From NCBI RefSeq assembly GCF_014648495.1, contig NZ_BMRF01000006.1:280949-344948 (forward strand): 64,000 bases of DNA. Reading direction: 5' to 3'. The DNA comes from Actinomadura cremea (GTDB lineage Bacteria > Actinomycetota > Actinomycetes > Streptosporangiales > Streptosporangiaceae). The number at the start of each line of letters is the position of its first letter. Within the stretch, counting starts at the first letter, position 1. Under the pieces are notes generated by a model. The model saw only the letters and a program-made list of their open reading frames with translations. It did no database searches and had not been told where the DNA came from. The position numbers and the translations under genes were made by a program. Shown piece after piece: positions 49,736 to 58,010 of the stretch.

Positions 49736-51076
49736 ATGCAGTGGCATGCGCAGTTCGCCTGGCTCGGTGACGGTGTGGCGGCCGACGTGCTCGTCGAGGC
49801 CGACGGCGACCGGATCACCCGCGTCGAACGCGGCGCCGCGGCCCCGACGGGCGCCGTCCGCCTCCCCGGCCTGACCCTCCCCGGTCTCGCCAACGCCCAC
49901 TCCCACGCCTTCCACCGCGCCCTCCGCTCCCGCGTCCAGAGAGAACGCGGGACGTTCTGGACGTGGCGGGAGCAGATGTACGCGGTCGCCGACCGGCTCG
50001 ACCCCGAGTCGTACCGCGCCCTGGCGGCCGCCGCCTTCGCCGAGATGGCCCTCGCCGGGATCAGCTGCGTCGGCGAGTTCCACTACCTGCACCATCGTCC
50101 GGGCGGCGACCCCTACGACGAGCCGAACGCGATGGGCGAGGCGCTGATCGCCGCCGCGGCCGATGCGGGGATCCGCATCACCCTGCTGGACGCCTGCTAC
50201 CTCACCGGCGGCATCGGACGGCCGCTCGCCGGCTCCCAGCTCCGGTTCGGCGACGGCACCGCCGGGAACTGGGCCCGCCGCGCGGGCGCCCTGCACGACC
50301 GGGTGCACAAGGCGGGCGCCGGGCACGCCCGCGTCGGCGCCGCGATCCACTCCGTGCGGGCCGTGCCCCGCGAGCGGCTCGGCGCCGTCGCGTCCTGGGC
50401 GAGGGAGCACCGCGCGCCCCTGCACGTCCACCTGTCGGAGCAGCCGGCGGAGAACGAGGCGTGCCGCGAGGCGTACGGGACGACGCCGGCGCGGCTGCTC
50501 GCCGAGGCGGGGGCGCTCGGCGCGTTCGCGACGGCCGTGCACGCCACCCACCTGACCGGCGACGACGTCGGGCTGCTCGGCACCACCATGACCGGCGTGT
50601 GCCTGTGCCCGACGACCGAACGCGACCTCGCCGACGGCATCGGCCCCGCCCGCGACCTGGCCGACGCCGGCGCCCCGATCTGCCTCGGCTCCGACCAGCA
50701 CGCCGTCGTCGACCTGTTCGAGGAGGCCCGCGCGGTCGAGCTGGACGAGCGGCTGCGCACCCGGCGGCGCGGCCACTGGACGGCCGGGGAGCTCCTCACC
50801 GCCGCGACGCGGCACGGGCACTACGGGCTCGGCTGGCCGGAGGCGGGCCGCCTGGAACCGGGCGGGTACGCCGACCTCGTCACGGTCGACCTCGGCTCGG
50901 TCCGGACGGCCGGGGCCGGGGCGGCGCACGCCGCCGAGGCCGCCGTGTTCGCCGCGACCGCCGCCGACGTCCGGCACGTCGTCGTCTCCGGCCGCGAGAT
51001 CGTCCGCGACGGCCGCCACCGGCTGATCGACGACGTGCCCGGCGCGCTGGCCGCCGCGATCGAATCCGTCACCTGA
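49736..51076 (+). CDS. hutF: Formimidoylglutamate deiminase HutF
   Basis: 446 aa amidohydrolase-superfamily enzyme converting N-formimidoylglutamate to N-formylglutamate and ammonia. Metal motif [18 protein letters not shown], then [59 protein letters not shown], and [20 protein letters not shown]. All are HutF hallmarks. AGGGA precedes ATG 49736. It follows the M20 gene and lies 11 bases before hutI. Confidence 0.95.
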   Translation: MQWHAQFAWLGDGVAADVLVEADGDRITRVERGAAAPTGAVRLPGLTLPGLANAHSHAFHRALRSRVQRERGTFWTWREQMYAVADRLDPESYRALAAAAFAEMALAGISCVGEFHYLHHRPGGDPYDEPNAMGEALIAAAADAGIRITLLDACYLTGGIGRPLAGSQLRFGDGTAGNWARRAGALHDRVHKAGAGHARVGAAIHSVRAVPRERLGAVASWAREHRAPLHVHLSEQPAENEACREAYGTTPARLLAEAGALGAFATAVHATHLTGDDVGLLGTTMTGVCLCPTTERDLADGIGPARDLADAGAPICLGSDQHAVVDLFEEARAVELDERLRTRRRGHWTAGELLTAATRHGHYGLGWPEAGRLEPGGYADLVTVDLGSVRTAGAGAAHAAEAAVFAATAADVRHVVVSGREIVRDGRHRLIDDVPGALAAAIESVT

Positions 51077-51087
51077 GGGGAGTCCGC

Positions 51088-52266
51088 ATGACCACCCTGA
51101 TCACCGGCATCGGCGAGCTCGTCACGAACGACCCCGCGTGCGGCGACGGCCCCCTCGGGATCGTCCGGGACGCCGCGCTCGTCATCGACGGCGGCACGAT
51201 CGCGTGGACGGGCCCCGCCGCCGCGGCGCCGGACGCCGACGAGCGGTTCGACGCCGGGGGACGCGCCGTCCTGCCCGGGTTCGTCGACTCGCACGCCCAC
51301 CTGGTGTTCGCGGGGGAGCGCGCCGAGGAGTTCGCCGCCCGGATGAGCGGCGAACCGTACGCGGCGGGCGGCATCCGCACCACGGTCGCCCGCACGCGCG
51401 CCGCGTCCGACGACGAGCTGCGCGCGACCGTCCGGCGGCTCGTCGGCGAGATGGCCCGGCAGGGCACCACGACCGTCGAGTGCAAGTCCGGGTACGGGCT
51501 GACGGTCGAGCAGGAGGCGCGGGCGGTCCGGATCGCCGCCGAGTTCGCCGACGAGGTCACGTACCTGGGGGCCCACGTCGTCCCGGAGGGCGCCGACGCC
51601 GCCGCCTACACCCGGCTGGCCTCGGCCGAGATGCTCGCCGCGTGCGCCCCGCACGCCCGCTGGGCGGACGTCTTCTGCGAGCGCGGCGCGTTCGACGCCG
51701 ACCAGGCCCGCGAGATCCTCGAGGCCGGGATCAGGGCGGGGCTGTCGCCGCGCCTGCACGCCAACCAGCTGACCGAGGGTCCGGGGGTGCGGCTCGCGGT
51801 CGAGCTGGACGCCGCGTCCGCCGACCACTGCACGTTCCTGAGCGACGCCGACGTCGACGCGCTCGCCTCGTCCCGCACCGTCGCGACCCTCCTGCCGGGC
51901 GTCGAGTTCTCCACCCGGCAGCCCTATCCGGACGCGCGCCGCCTGCTGGACGCGGGCGCCGCGGTCGCCCTCGCGTCCGACTGCAACCCCGGTTCCTGCT
52001 ACAGCTCGAGCATGGCGTTCTGCGTCGCGGTCGCCGTCCGCGACATGCGGATGACCCCGGCCGAGGCCGTCTGGGCCGCCACCGCCGGGGGCGCGCGGGC
52101 GCTCCGCCGCACCGACGTCGGACGCCTCGCGCCCGGCGCGCGCGCGGACGTCCACGTACTGGACGCGCCCTCGCACATCCACCTCGCCTACCGGCCCGGC
52201 GTCCCCCTCACCAGAGCGGTCTGGAAGAGGGGTGTGCGGGTCACCGGTCCAGGTAGCGGCGGTTGA
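51088..52266 (+). CDS. hutI: Imidazolonepropionase HutI
   Basis: 392 aa amidohydrolase opening imidazolone propionate to formimidoylglutamate. Motifs: [37 protein letters not shown], the metal His in [12 protein letters not shown], and [22 protein letters not shown] precedes ATG 51088. Being last in the operon although it acts third shows gene order is not pathway order. Its 3' end overlaps the convergent flavin reductase gene by 26 bases. Confidence 0.95.
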   Translation: MTTLITGIGELVTNDPACGDGPLGIVRDAALVIDGGTIAWTGPAAAAPDADERFDAGGRAVLPGFVDSHAHLVFAGERAEEFAARMSGEPYAAGGIRTTVARTRAASDDELRATVRRLVGEMARQGTTTVECKSGYGLTVEQEARAVRIAAEFADEVTYLGAHVVPEGADAAAYTRLASAEMLAACAPHARWADVFCERGAFDADQAREILEAGIRAGLSPRLHANQLTEGPGVRLAVELDAASADHCTFLSDADVDALASSRTVATLLPGVEFSTRQPYPDARRLLDAGAAVALASDCNPGSCYSSSMAFCVAVAVRDMRMTPAEAVWAATAGGARALRRTDVGRLAPGARADVHVLDAPSHIHLAYRPGVPLTRAVWKRGVRVTGPGSGG

Positions 52267-52726
52267 CCCGGATCAGCGGCCGGCGGTCGCGGGCGATGTA
52301 GTCGGCCGCCAGGACCTCCGCCACGAACAGCGTGTGGTCGCCCGCCGCGATCGTCCGCCGGGTCTCGCACTCCAGCGCCGCGAGCCCGTTCTCCGGGACC
52401 AGCGCGTCCGACACCGGCCCGCGGTGGTGCCGCTCGCCCGCCAGCAGGATGCGGGCGCCCGGACGTCCCGCCGCCGCGAACCGTCCCGCCAGGGCGCGCT
52501 GCCCGGACGACAGGACGGTCGCGGCCCACCGGTCGCGGCGTCCCAGCACCTCCGCCAGGTAGGACGACGAGGACAGCCCCGCCAGAACCATCGGCGGCTC
52601 CAGCGACACCGACGTGAACGACGTCACGGTGGTGCCGTGGTCGTCGCGGCCGTCGCGGACGGTCAGCACCACCACGCCGGTGGCGAACCCTGCGACGGCG
52701 TCGACGAAGTCCGTGCCGGCGGCCAC
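52241..52726 (-). CDS. Flavin reductase-family protein
   Basis: 161 aa FMN-binding split-barrel protein (HpaC/Fre type): [60 protein letters not shown] and a terminal [12 protein letters not shown]. Such proteins supply reduced flavin to two-component monooxygenases, but none is adjacent. The GTG start directly follows the end of sppA (one base between), so the two are co-transcribed. Confidence 0.87.
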   Translation of the reverse strand: MAAGTDFVDAVAGFATGVVVLTVRDGRDDHGTTVTSFTSVSLEPPMVLAGLSSSSYLAEVLGRRDRWAATVLSSGQRALAGRFAAAGRPGARILLAGERHHRGPVSDALVPENGLAALECETRRTIAAGDHTLFVAEVLAADYIARDRRPLIRVNRRYLDR

Positions 52727-52727
52727 G

Positions 52728-54431
52728 TCAGCGGATCTCCCAGGAACCCGGAAGCGTGAGCGGCCCGGCCGACGGCAGCCCGAGCCGCGCCGCGAGACCG
52801 CCGAGCGACCCCCAGCCGTCGAAGCGGGCGGACGCCGCGGTGCGGTCCTCGCTCGACTCCGGCGGGCGCAGCCGCTCCAGCGGCGACGCGTGCGGGTAGG
52901 TCCGGATCGGCGCGTCCGCCGGCAGCCCGCCCTTCTTCCGGGCCAGCTCGAACGCCGCCTCCAGACCGCCCAGCTCGTCCACGAGGCCGCCCTCGCGGGC
53001 GTCCGCGCCCGTCCAGACCCGGCCCCGCGCCAGCTCGTGGACGCGCTCGCGGGACAGCCCGCGGCCCTGCGCGACCTTCGCGGTGAAGTCGTCGTAGATG
53101 CGGTCGAGGGACGCGTTGATCCGCTCCCACTCGGACTCGCTGAACTCCTTCGTGGAGCTGAACATCCGGGCGTGGGCGCCGTCGGCGACCGACCCCATCC
53201 CGATCCCGACCCGGTCGAGCAGGTCGCTGACCACGGCCTTGCCGACCACGACGCCGATCGACCCGGTGATCGTCCCGGGCTGCGCGAGGATCACGTCGGC
53301 GCCCATCGAGACGTAGTAGCCGCCGGACGCCGCCACGTCCCCCATCGAGACGATCACCGGCTTGCCGGCGCGGCGCGCCAGCGCGACCTCCCGCCAGATG
53401 GCGTCCGACGCCACCGCCGAACCACCCGGGCTGTTCACCCGGAACACGATGGCCTTGACCCGCTCGTCCTTCACCGCGGCGCGGAACGCCGCCCCGACCG
53501 TGTCCGAGCCCATCGCCGGGCCCGAGTTCGGCAGCGGCCCCCCGCGCCCGCTGCGGCCGAGCCGGATCGGGCCCTGCCCGTTGACGAGCGCGACCACGTC
53601 CTGGCGGCCGGGCTGCGGCAGCTTGCTCGCGAGGCCCTGCGTCCGGTTGTAGCGGGCGACGTACCGCAGCTGCGCCTCGTCGCCGAAGCGCTCGCGCAGC
53701 GCCGCGTACACCTCGTCGCGGTACCCGAGGTGGTCGACCAGCCCCTCCTGCAGGGCCTCGTCGGCGAGCAGCGGGCCGCGGTCGACCAGCTCCCGCACCC
53801 GCTCCACCGGCAGGTTCCGGGACGCCGCGATGCCCTCCGCGAGCTGCTCCCCGACCGAGGCGACCAGCCGCCGCGACGACTCCTCGTGCTCGGGCGTGTA
53901 CGCCTTCTCCATGAACGTGTTCGCCATGGTCTTGTACTCGTGCCGCTTCGCGAACAGCGGCCGGACGCCCGCCTTCTCGAGCGCCCCCGCGAGGAACGGC
54001 TCCTCCAGCGCCGCGCCGGTCAGCCCCACGTCGCCCGTCGGCTGCAGGTACACCTCGTCGAAGGCCGTGGCCAGGTAGAACGGGATATTGCCGCGCCCGC
54101 CCTCCCCGTACGTCTCCGCCCAGGCGACCGTGTGCTTGCCCGCGTCCCGCAGCGCCTGGACCGACTCCCGCAGCTCCTGCGCGAGCGCCATCCCGAGCCC
54201 GCCGGTGATCTTCACGACGAGGGCGCGCACCCGCGCGTCCGAGCGGGCGCGGCGCAGGCCGTCCAGGACGTCTCGCAAGTGCGTGCGGCGCATCGACATG
54301 AGCGCGGCGATCGGGTCGGCGGGCGCGGTCTCCACGATCCCCTCGGTGAGGTCCAGCTCGAGGATGAGCGGGGCCGTCCGCCGGTCGCGTGCCTGCTTGA
54401 TCACGTTGAGGACTGTGCCGGGATCCACCAT
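52728..54431 (-). CDS. sppA: Signal peptide peptidase SppA, long (67K) type
   Basis: 567 aa with two tandem S49 domains. The first has the general-base Lys in AKRHEYKTMANTFMEKAYTP; the second has the nucleophile Ser in MGDVAASGGYYVSMGADVIL and VNSPGGSAVASDA. These match the Lys/Ser dyad split between domains in E. coli SppA. Unlike E. coli SppA, no N-terminal membrane helix is visible, so it may be peripheral or cytosolic. It degrades cleaved signal peptides or misfolded membrane proteins. Confidence 0.93.
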   Translation of the reverse strand: MVDPGTVLNVIKQARDRRTAPLILELDLTEGIVETAPADPIAALMSMRRTHLRDVLDGLRRARSDARVRALVVKITGGLGMALAQELRESVQALRDAGKHTVAWAETYGEGGRGNIPFYLATAFDEVYLQPTGDVGLTGAALEEPFLAGALEKAGVRPLFAKRHEYKTMANTFMEKAYTPEHEESSRRLVASVGEQLAEGIAASRNLPVERVRELVDRGPLLADEALQEGLVDHLGYRDEVYAALRERFGDEAQLRYVARYNRTQGLASKLPQPGRQDVVALVNGQGPIRLGRSGRGGPLPNSGPAMGSDTVGAAFRAAVKDERVKAIVFRVNSPGGSAVASDAIWREVALARRAGKPVIVSMGDVAASGGYYVSMGADVILAQPGTITGSIGVVVGKAVVSDLLDRVGIGMGSVADGAHARMFSSTKEFSESEWERINASLDRIYDDFTAKVAQGRGLSRERVHELARGRVWTGADAREGGLVDELGGLEAAFELARKKGGLPADAPIRTYPHASPLERLRPPESSEDRTAASARFDGWGSLGGLAARLGLPSAGPLTLPGSWEIR

Positions 54432-54582
54432 GGACCCAGCCTATGTCGCTCAGCGGGGCGACCCCCGGGAACCCCCGTCACGGGGACGACGGTCTTCGCG
54501 CGCCGACGCGGGGTTTGACGCGGGGTTCCGGGTGCGTGCGGCGTTCGCGCGCACGCTCGGGGCGCCTTCTCGTGACGGAGGG

Positions 54583-55086
54583 TCAGCGGGCGAAGGCCCG
54601 GTTGGGGAGCACGCTCGCGGACGCCTGCGCCACCGGGCGTCCGGACACGTCCGAGATGAGCGCGTTCGCGACCATCCGCGTGCTTCCGGGGTGCACGCAG
54701 GTGCCGGTCACCGTGTACGTCTCGCCCGCCTGGACGCCGCGCAGGTAGTCGATGTTCAGGTTGAGGGTGAGCATCGGCATGAAGTGCTCGCACGTGCTGG
54801 AGCCCGCGAGGCACACCGCGTTGTCGAGGATCATGGCGATGTACCCGCCGTGGACGGTCCCGCCGGGGTTGCACAGGTGCTCGGCGGGCGTCCAGGAGAT
54901 GTCGACGCGGCCCGGCTCGGCGTTCGTGATGATCTGCCCGATGTGGGCGTTGACGTCGGAGAACTCGGGGAACCGGCCGTCGGCGAGCGCCTGGATCAGC
55001 TCGGCTCCCGACAGCGTGTTCCACATGTCGGCATGCTCCTGCGGTCCCGCCTCGACGCTCAACTCTGCTCCCTGATCAACCGGCAT
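54583..55086 (-). CDS. PaaI-family hot-dog thioesterase
   Basis: 167 aa single hot-dog protein: GRVDISWTPAEHLCNPGGTV, HGGYIAMILDNAVCLAGSS, MLTLNLNIDYLRGVQAGETY. HGG and the following Asp/Asn are the usual catalytic positions of PaaI-type acyl-CoA thioesterases. The substrate is probably an aryl- or medium-chain acyl-CoA. Its Shine-Dalgarno (GGGGCGG) partly lies in a hairpin at 55092-55110. The kinase gene ends 61 bases upstream on the same strand. Confidence 0.87.
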   Translation of the reverse strand: MPVDQGAELSVEAGPQEHADMWNTLSGAELIQALADGRFPEFSDVNAHIGQIITNAEPGRVDISWTPAEHLCNPGGTVHGGYIAMILDNAVCLAGSSTCEHFMPMLTLNLNIDYLRGVQAGETYTVTGTCVHPGSTRMVANALISDVSGRPVAQASASVLPNRAFAR

Positions 55087-55091
55087 GTCCG

Positions 55092-55110
55092 CCCCGAATC
55101 GTATTCGGGG
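55092..55110. promoter_or_regulatory. Hairpin just upstream of the thioesterase start
   Basis: CCCCGAAT and ATTCGGGG form a perfect 8-base stem with a 3-base loop. On the coding (minus) strand the 3' arm supplies the GGGG of the likely Shine-Dalgarno, 5 bases before the ATG. It may terminate the kinase transcript or occlude the ribosome-binding site. Confidence 0.45.
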
Positions 55111-55146
55111 GGAGGGAGTGCGGCACTGTGCCGTTCATCACGGGCG

Positions 55147-56628
55147 TCAGGCGGCGCGGAGGAGGCCCGTGACGTCGCCGGTGCCCGTGGAGCGGTACTC
55201 CAGGCCGCCGGACACGCGTTCGAGCGTGACCGTGCCCCCCACGCAGAACCCGGTGACGCCGGTGCGGTCCTCGACCTGCTCCCGGAACTCGGCGCGGGAG
55301 GAGCCCGTGCCGGTGAGGGCGAGCGACATCCGGCAGCCCCAGCCGGTGTAGTCGGCGGTGCCCTCGCCGTCGTCGTCCAGCTCGATCGTGACGGCGGTGC
55401 TCGCGTCGCCGATGGTGATGCCGCCGGTCTGGGTGATCGTCCCGGTCCAGGTGCCGGCGAACCCGTCGGGCAGGGCGCCGTCGGACGTGCCGGACGGGGA
55501 CGGCGACGGGCTCGTCGGACCGGTCGTCGGGCCGGACGTCGGGCCGGACGTCGGGGTCTCGGACGGTGTCTGCGGAGTGCCGGACGAGGACGACGCGGCC
55601 GGCGGGGTACGGCCGGTGCCGTCGTTCAGCGCGTTGAAGGCGAGCCAGCCGCCGGCCAGCAGGACGATCGCGGCGATCACGGCGGCCGGGACGGCGAGGC
55701 GCCGCCCCGCGCCGCGGCGCGGGGCCGCCGGGTCGGCGGACGGCGCCTGGGTGGCGCCTCCGGCCGGCGGGGGCGGGCCCGGGACGGGCGGCGGGGCGGG
55801 CGCGCGGCCGGGCCGGGCCGGCGGGGCGTGCTCGGCGGACGGGTCGACGAGCCGCACCATCAGGTCGCGGGCGGACGGGCGGTGGGCCGGGTCCTTGGCG
55901 AGGCACTCGGTGAGCAGCGGCGCCAGCCAGGACGGCACCCCGTCGAGGTCCGGCTCGCCGTTCGCGATCCGGTGCATGACGGCCGGGATGCTGTCGGCGG
56001 GGCCGAACGGGGGGCGGCCCGTGGCCGCGTACACGATCGTGCCCGCCCACGCGAACACGTCGGACTTGGCCGTCGGCGGATGCCCTTCGAGCCATTCGGG
56101 GGCGAAGTACGCGGGCGTCCCGACGAGCTGCGTGTGGGTCTCGGCGTCGATGGCGCGGGCGATCCCGAAGTCGACGACGCGCGGGCCGTCCGGGCCGAGC
56201 AGGACGTTCGCGGGCTTGAGGTCGCGGTGCACGATCCCCGCGCCGTGGATCGCGGCGAGGGCGCTGGCGGTGTTCACGGCGAGCCGCTGCAGCTCGCCCT
56301 CCCGCAGCGGGCCCTGCTCCAGCACGCGGTCCTGCAGGGACGGGCCGTCGATGTACTCGCTCACCACGTACGGGACGGCCGCGTCCGCCGAGGCGTCCAG
56401 GACCGCGGCGGTGCAGAACGGCGCGACCCGCTGCGCGGCGGCCATCTCGCGGGCGAAGCGCGCGCGGGCGGACGTGTCGGTGGTCTTGAGCATCTTGACG
56501 GCGACGCGCTCGCCCGACGGGCCCTCCCCGAGGAAGACGACGCCCTGGCCGCCCTCGCCGAGCCGCCCGGTCAGGCGGAAACGCCCGACGGTGCGCGGAT
56601 CGTCGGGTTGCAGCGGGGCAGGCGGCAT
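55147..56628 (-). CDS. Transmembrane Ser/Thr protein kinase
   Basis: 493 aa Hanks-type kinase. Catalytic domain about 16-265: glycine loop LGEGGQGVVFLGE, Lys45 (VAVKML), HRDLKPANVLL with Asp136, DFG 153-155 and GTPAYFAPEWLEG. A Pro/Ala-rich juxtamembrane linker leads to one transmembrane helix at about 313-335 (VPAAVIAAIVLLAGGWLAFN). The external part has a Ser/Thr/Pro spacer and a roughly 100-residue domain (GTWTGTITQTGGITIG, two Cys in GWGCRMSLAL and TGFCVGGTV that may bridge). It presumably senses an extracellular signal. Divergent from the NUDIX gene. Confidence 0.93.
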   Translation of the reverse strand: MPPAPLQPDDPRTVGRFRLTGRLGEGGQGVVFLGEGPSGERVAVKMLKTTDTSARARFAREMAAAQRVAPFCTAAVLDASADAAVPYVVSEYIDGPSLQDRVLEQGPLREGELQRLAVNTASALAAIHGAGIVHRDLKPANVLLGPDGPRVVDFGIARAIDAETHTQLVGTPAYFAPEWLEGHPPTAKSDVFAWAGTIVYAATGRPPFGPADSIPAVMHRIANGEPDLDGVPSWLAPLLTECLAKDPAHRPSARDLMVRLVDPSAEHAPPARPGRAPAPPPVPGPPPPAGGATQAPSADPAAPRRGAGRRLAVPAAVIAAIVLLAGGWLAFNALNDGTGRTPPAASSSSGTPQTPSETPTSGPTSGPTTGPTSPSPSPSGTSDGALPDGFAGTWTGTITQTGGITIGDASTAVTIELDDDGEGTADYTGWGCRMSLALTGTGSSRAEFREQVEDRTGVTGFCVGGTVTLERVSGGLEYRSTGTGDVTGLLRAA

Positions 56629-56711
56629 CTCTCTCCTCGCGAGGGATCGGCGGGGCGCGCCGAGCGGACCTCACCACGTTACTTGCCATCGCGAGCCCGC
56701 AGGCAGCGGAT

Positions 56712-57581
56712 ATGGTCGGCTGCATGGGTGACGGCGACGGCTGGGCCGACTGCGAGCAGGGGCACCGCCACTGGGGGCGGTTCGGCGCGGCGGGCCTGCT
56801 CGCCTACCACCGCGATCCTGACGGCCAGGTGTGGACGCTGCTGCAGCAGCGCGCGTGGTGGGGCCTCGGCGGCGGGACGTGGGGCATGTTCGGCGGCGCG
56901 CTGCACAGCCACGAGGACGCCGTGACGGGCGCGCTGCGCGAGACGTCCGAGGAGTGCACGCTCGACGTCCGGACCGTCACCGTGCACGGCACCAGCGTCG
57001 AGGACCACGGCGGCTGGTTCTTCACCTCCGTGATCGGCGAGCTGCCCGGCATGGCACGGGTGAAGGCGGCGTCCATGGAGACGCGCGGCGCCCGCTGGGT
57101 GCGGGCCGAGGACGTCACCGCGCACAAGCTGTTCGAGCCGTTCGCGCGGTCGTGGCCGCGGCTGCGGGACGCGATGAGCCGCCTGGTCCTCGTGGTGGAC
57201 GCCGCCAACGTGGTGGGCGCCCGAGCCGACGGCTGGTGGAAGGACCGGGCCGGGGCCAACGCCCGGCTCCGCGACGACCTGAAGGCGCTGAACGGGGGAG
57301 TCACGGGCGTGCCGGACGGGCTCGTGCCGTTCGACCGCTGCTACCCGGAGGTCGTCCTCGTCGTGGAGGGGCAGGCGCGGGGCGTCGCCGACGAGCCGGT
57401 GGACGGCGTGCGGGTCGTGGCGGCTCCCGGCAGCGGGGACGACCGGATCGTGGAACTCGTCACCGATCCCGCGCCCGGGACGGTGCATCTGGTGGTGACG
57501 GCCGACCGGGAGCTGCGGGCGCGCTGCGCGGGCGCGGGCGCGGGCGTCACCGGCCCCCGCTGGCTCCTCGACCGTCTCTGA
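56712..57581 (+). CDS. NUDIX hydrolase fused to a NYN/PIN-like domain
   Basis: 289 aa. The N-terminal NUDIX domain (about 20-150) has the box GALHSHEDAVTGALRETSEE (Gly62, Glu68, Arg76, Glu77, Glu80, Glu81). The C-terminal about 130 residues start LVLVVDAANVVGARADGWW and continue with VVLVVEGQARGV, GSGDDRIVELV and VHLVVTADRELRARC. This spacing of acidic residues is that of NYN/PIN-like nucleases. The combination suggests RNA-end or nucleotide-derivative processing; substrates are unknown. ATG 56712 or ATG 56724 could be the start and neither has a strong Shine-Dalgarno. Confidence 0.8.
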   Translation: MVGCMGDGDGWADCEQGHRHWGRFGAAGLLAYHRDPDGQVWTLLQQRAWWGLGGGTWGMFGGALHSHEDAVTGALRETSEECTLDVRTVTVHGTSVEDHGGWFFTSVIGELPGMARVKAASMETRGARWVRAEDVTAHKLFEPFARSWPRLRDAMSRLVLVVDAANVVGARADGWWKDRAGANARLRDDLKALNGGVTGVPDGLVPFDRCYPEVVLVVEGQARGVADEPVDGVRVVAAPGSGDDRIVELVTDPAPGTVHLVVTADRELRARCAGAGAGVTGPRWLLDRL

Positions 57582-57948
57582 CGCCGGCGTCGCCGACGCG
57601 GTGGCCGGCGGCGCGGAGCGCGTCGGCGGCGTCCCGGTAGGAGTTCTCGGGCACGAGGACGAGGTCGGCGTGGTAGGTCGAGGCGACGAACACCGAGATG
57701 CCCGCGTCGGCGAGCGGGCCGACGACGGCGGCGAGCATGCCGGGGGTGTCGAGGCTGTGCGCGGTCTCGCCGTAGAAGCCGATCCAGCGCTGCGCCTCGG
57801 TGTACGGGGACGCGTCCCGCACGACGGTGAGGCCCTCGGGGGCCCGGACGAGCGCGATCCACTCGTCGTCCTCGGGGAACGTCGCGTGCGGCAGGTGCGC
57901 CACGGTGAACTGGGACGGGACGACGTGCAGGGACTGGCTGACGGTCAT
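57547..57948 (-). CDS. ACT-domain protein (CASTOR-like)
   Basis: 133 aa small ligand-binding protein: FTVAHLPHATFPEDDEWIAL, VRAPEGLTVVRD, then the ACT core AHSLDTPGMLAAVVGPLADA and GISVFVASTYHADLVLVPEN. ACT_7/CASTOR-type proteins bind amino acids and act as sensors. The 3' end overlaps the convergent NUDIX-NYN gene by 35 bases. Confidence 0.85.
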   Translation of the reverse strand: MTVSQSLHVVPSQFTVAHLPHATFPEDDEWIALVRAPEGLTVVRDASPYTEAQRWIGFYGETAHSLDTPGMLAAVVGPLADAGISVFVASTYHADLVLVPENSYRDAADALRAAGHRVGDAGVRDGRGASGGR

Positions 57949-57980
57949 GCGGCCACTCTAATGAGGGGCGCCGACGGCCG

Positions 57981-58010
57981 GGTGCGGACTACTCGGGTGC
58001 GGACTACTCG
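57981..58010. repeat. Perfect tandem 15-base duplication at the glgB stop
   Basis: GGTGCGGACTACTCG occurs twice back to back, and the glgB stop codon (TAG on the minus strand, 58004-58006) lies in the second copy. The other copy carries the same codon just beyond the gene. It looks like a recent slippage duplication with no effect on the protein. Confidence 0.8.
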
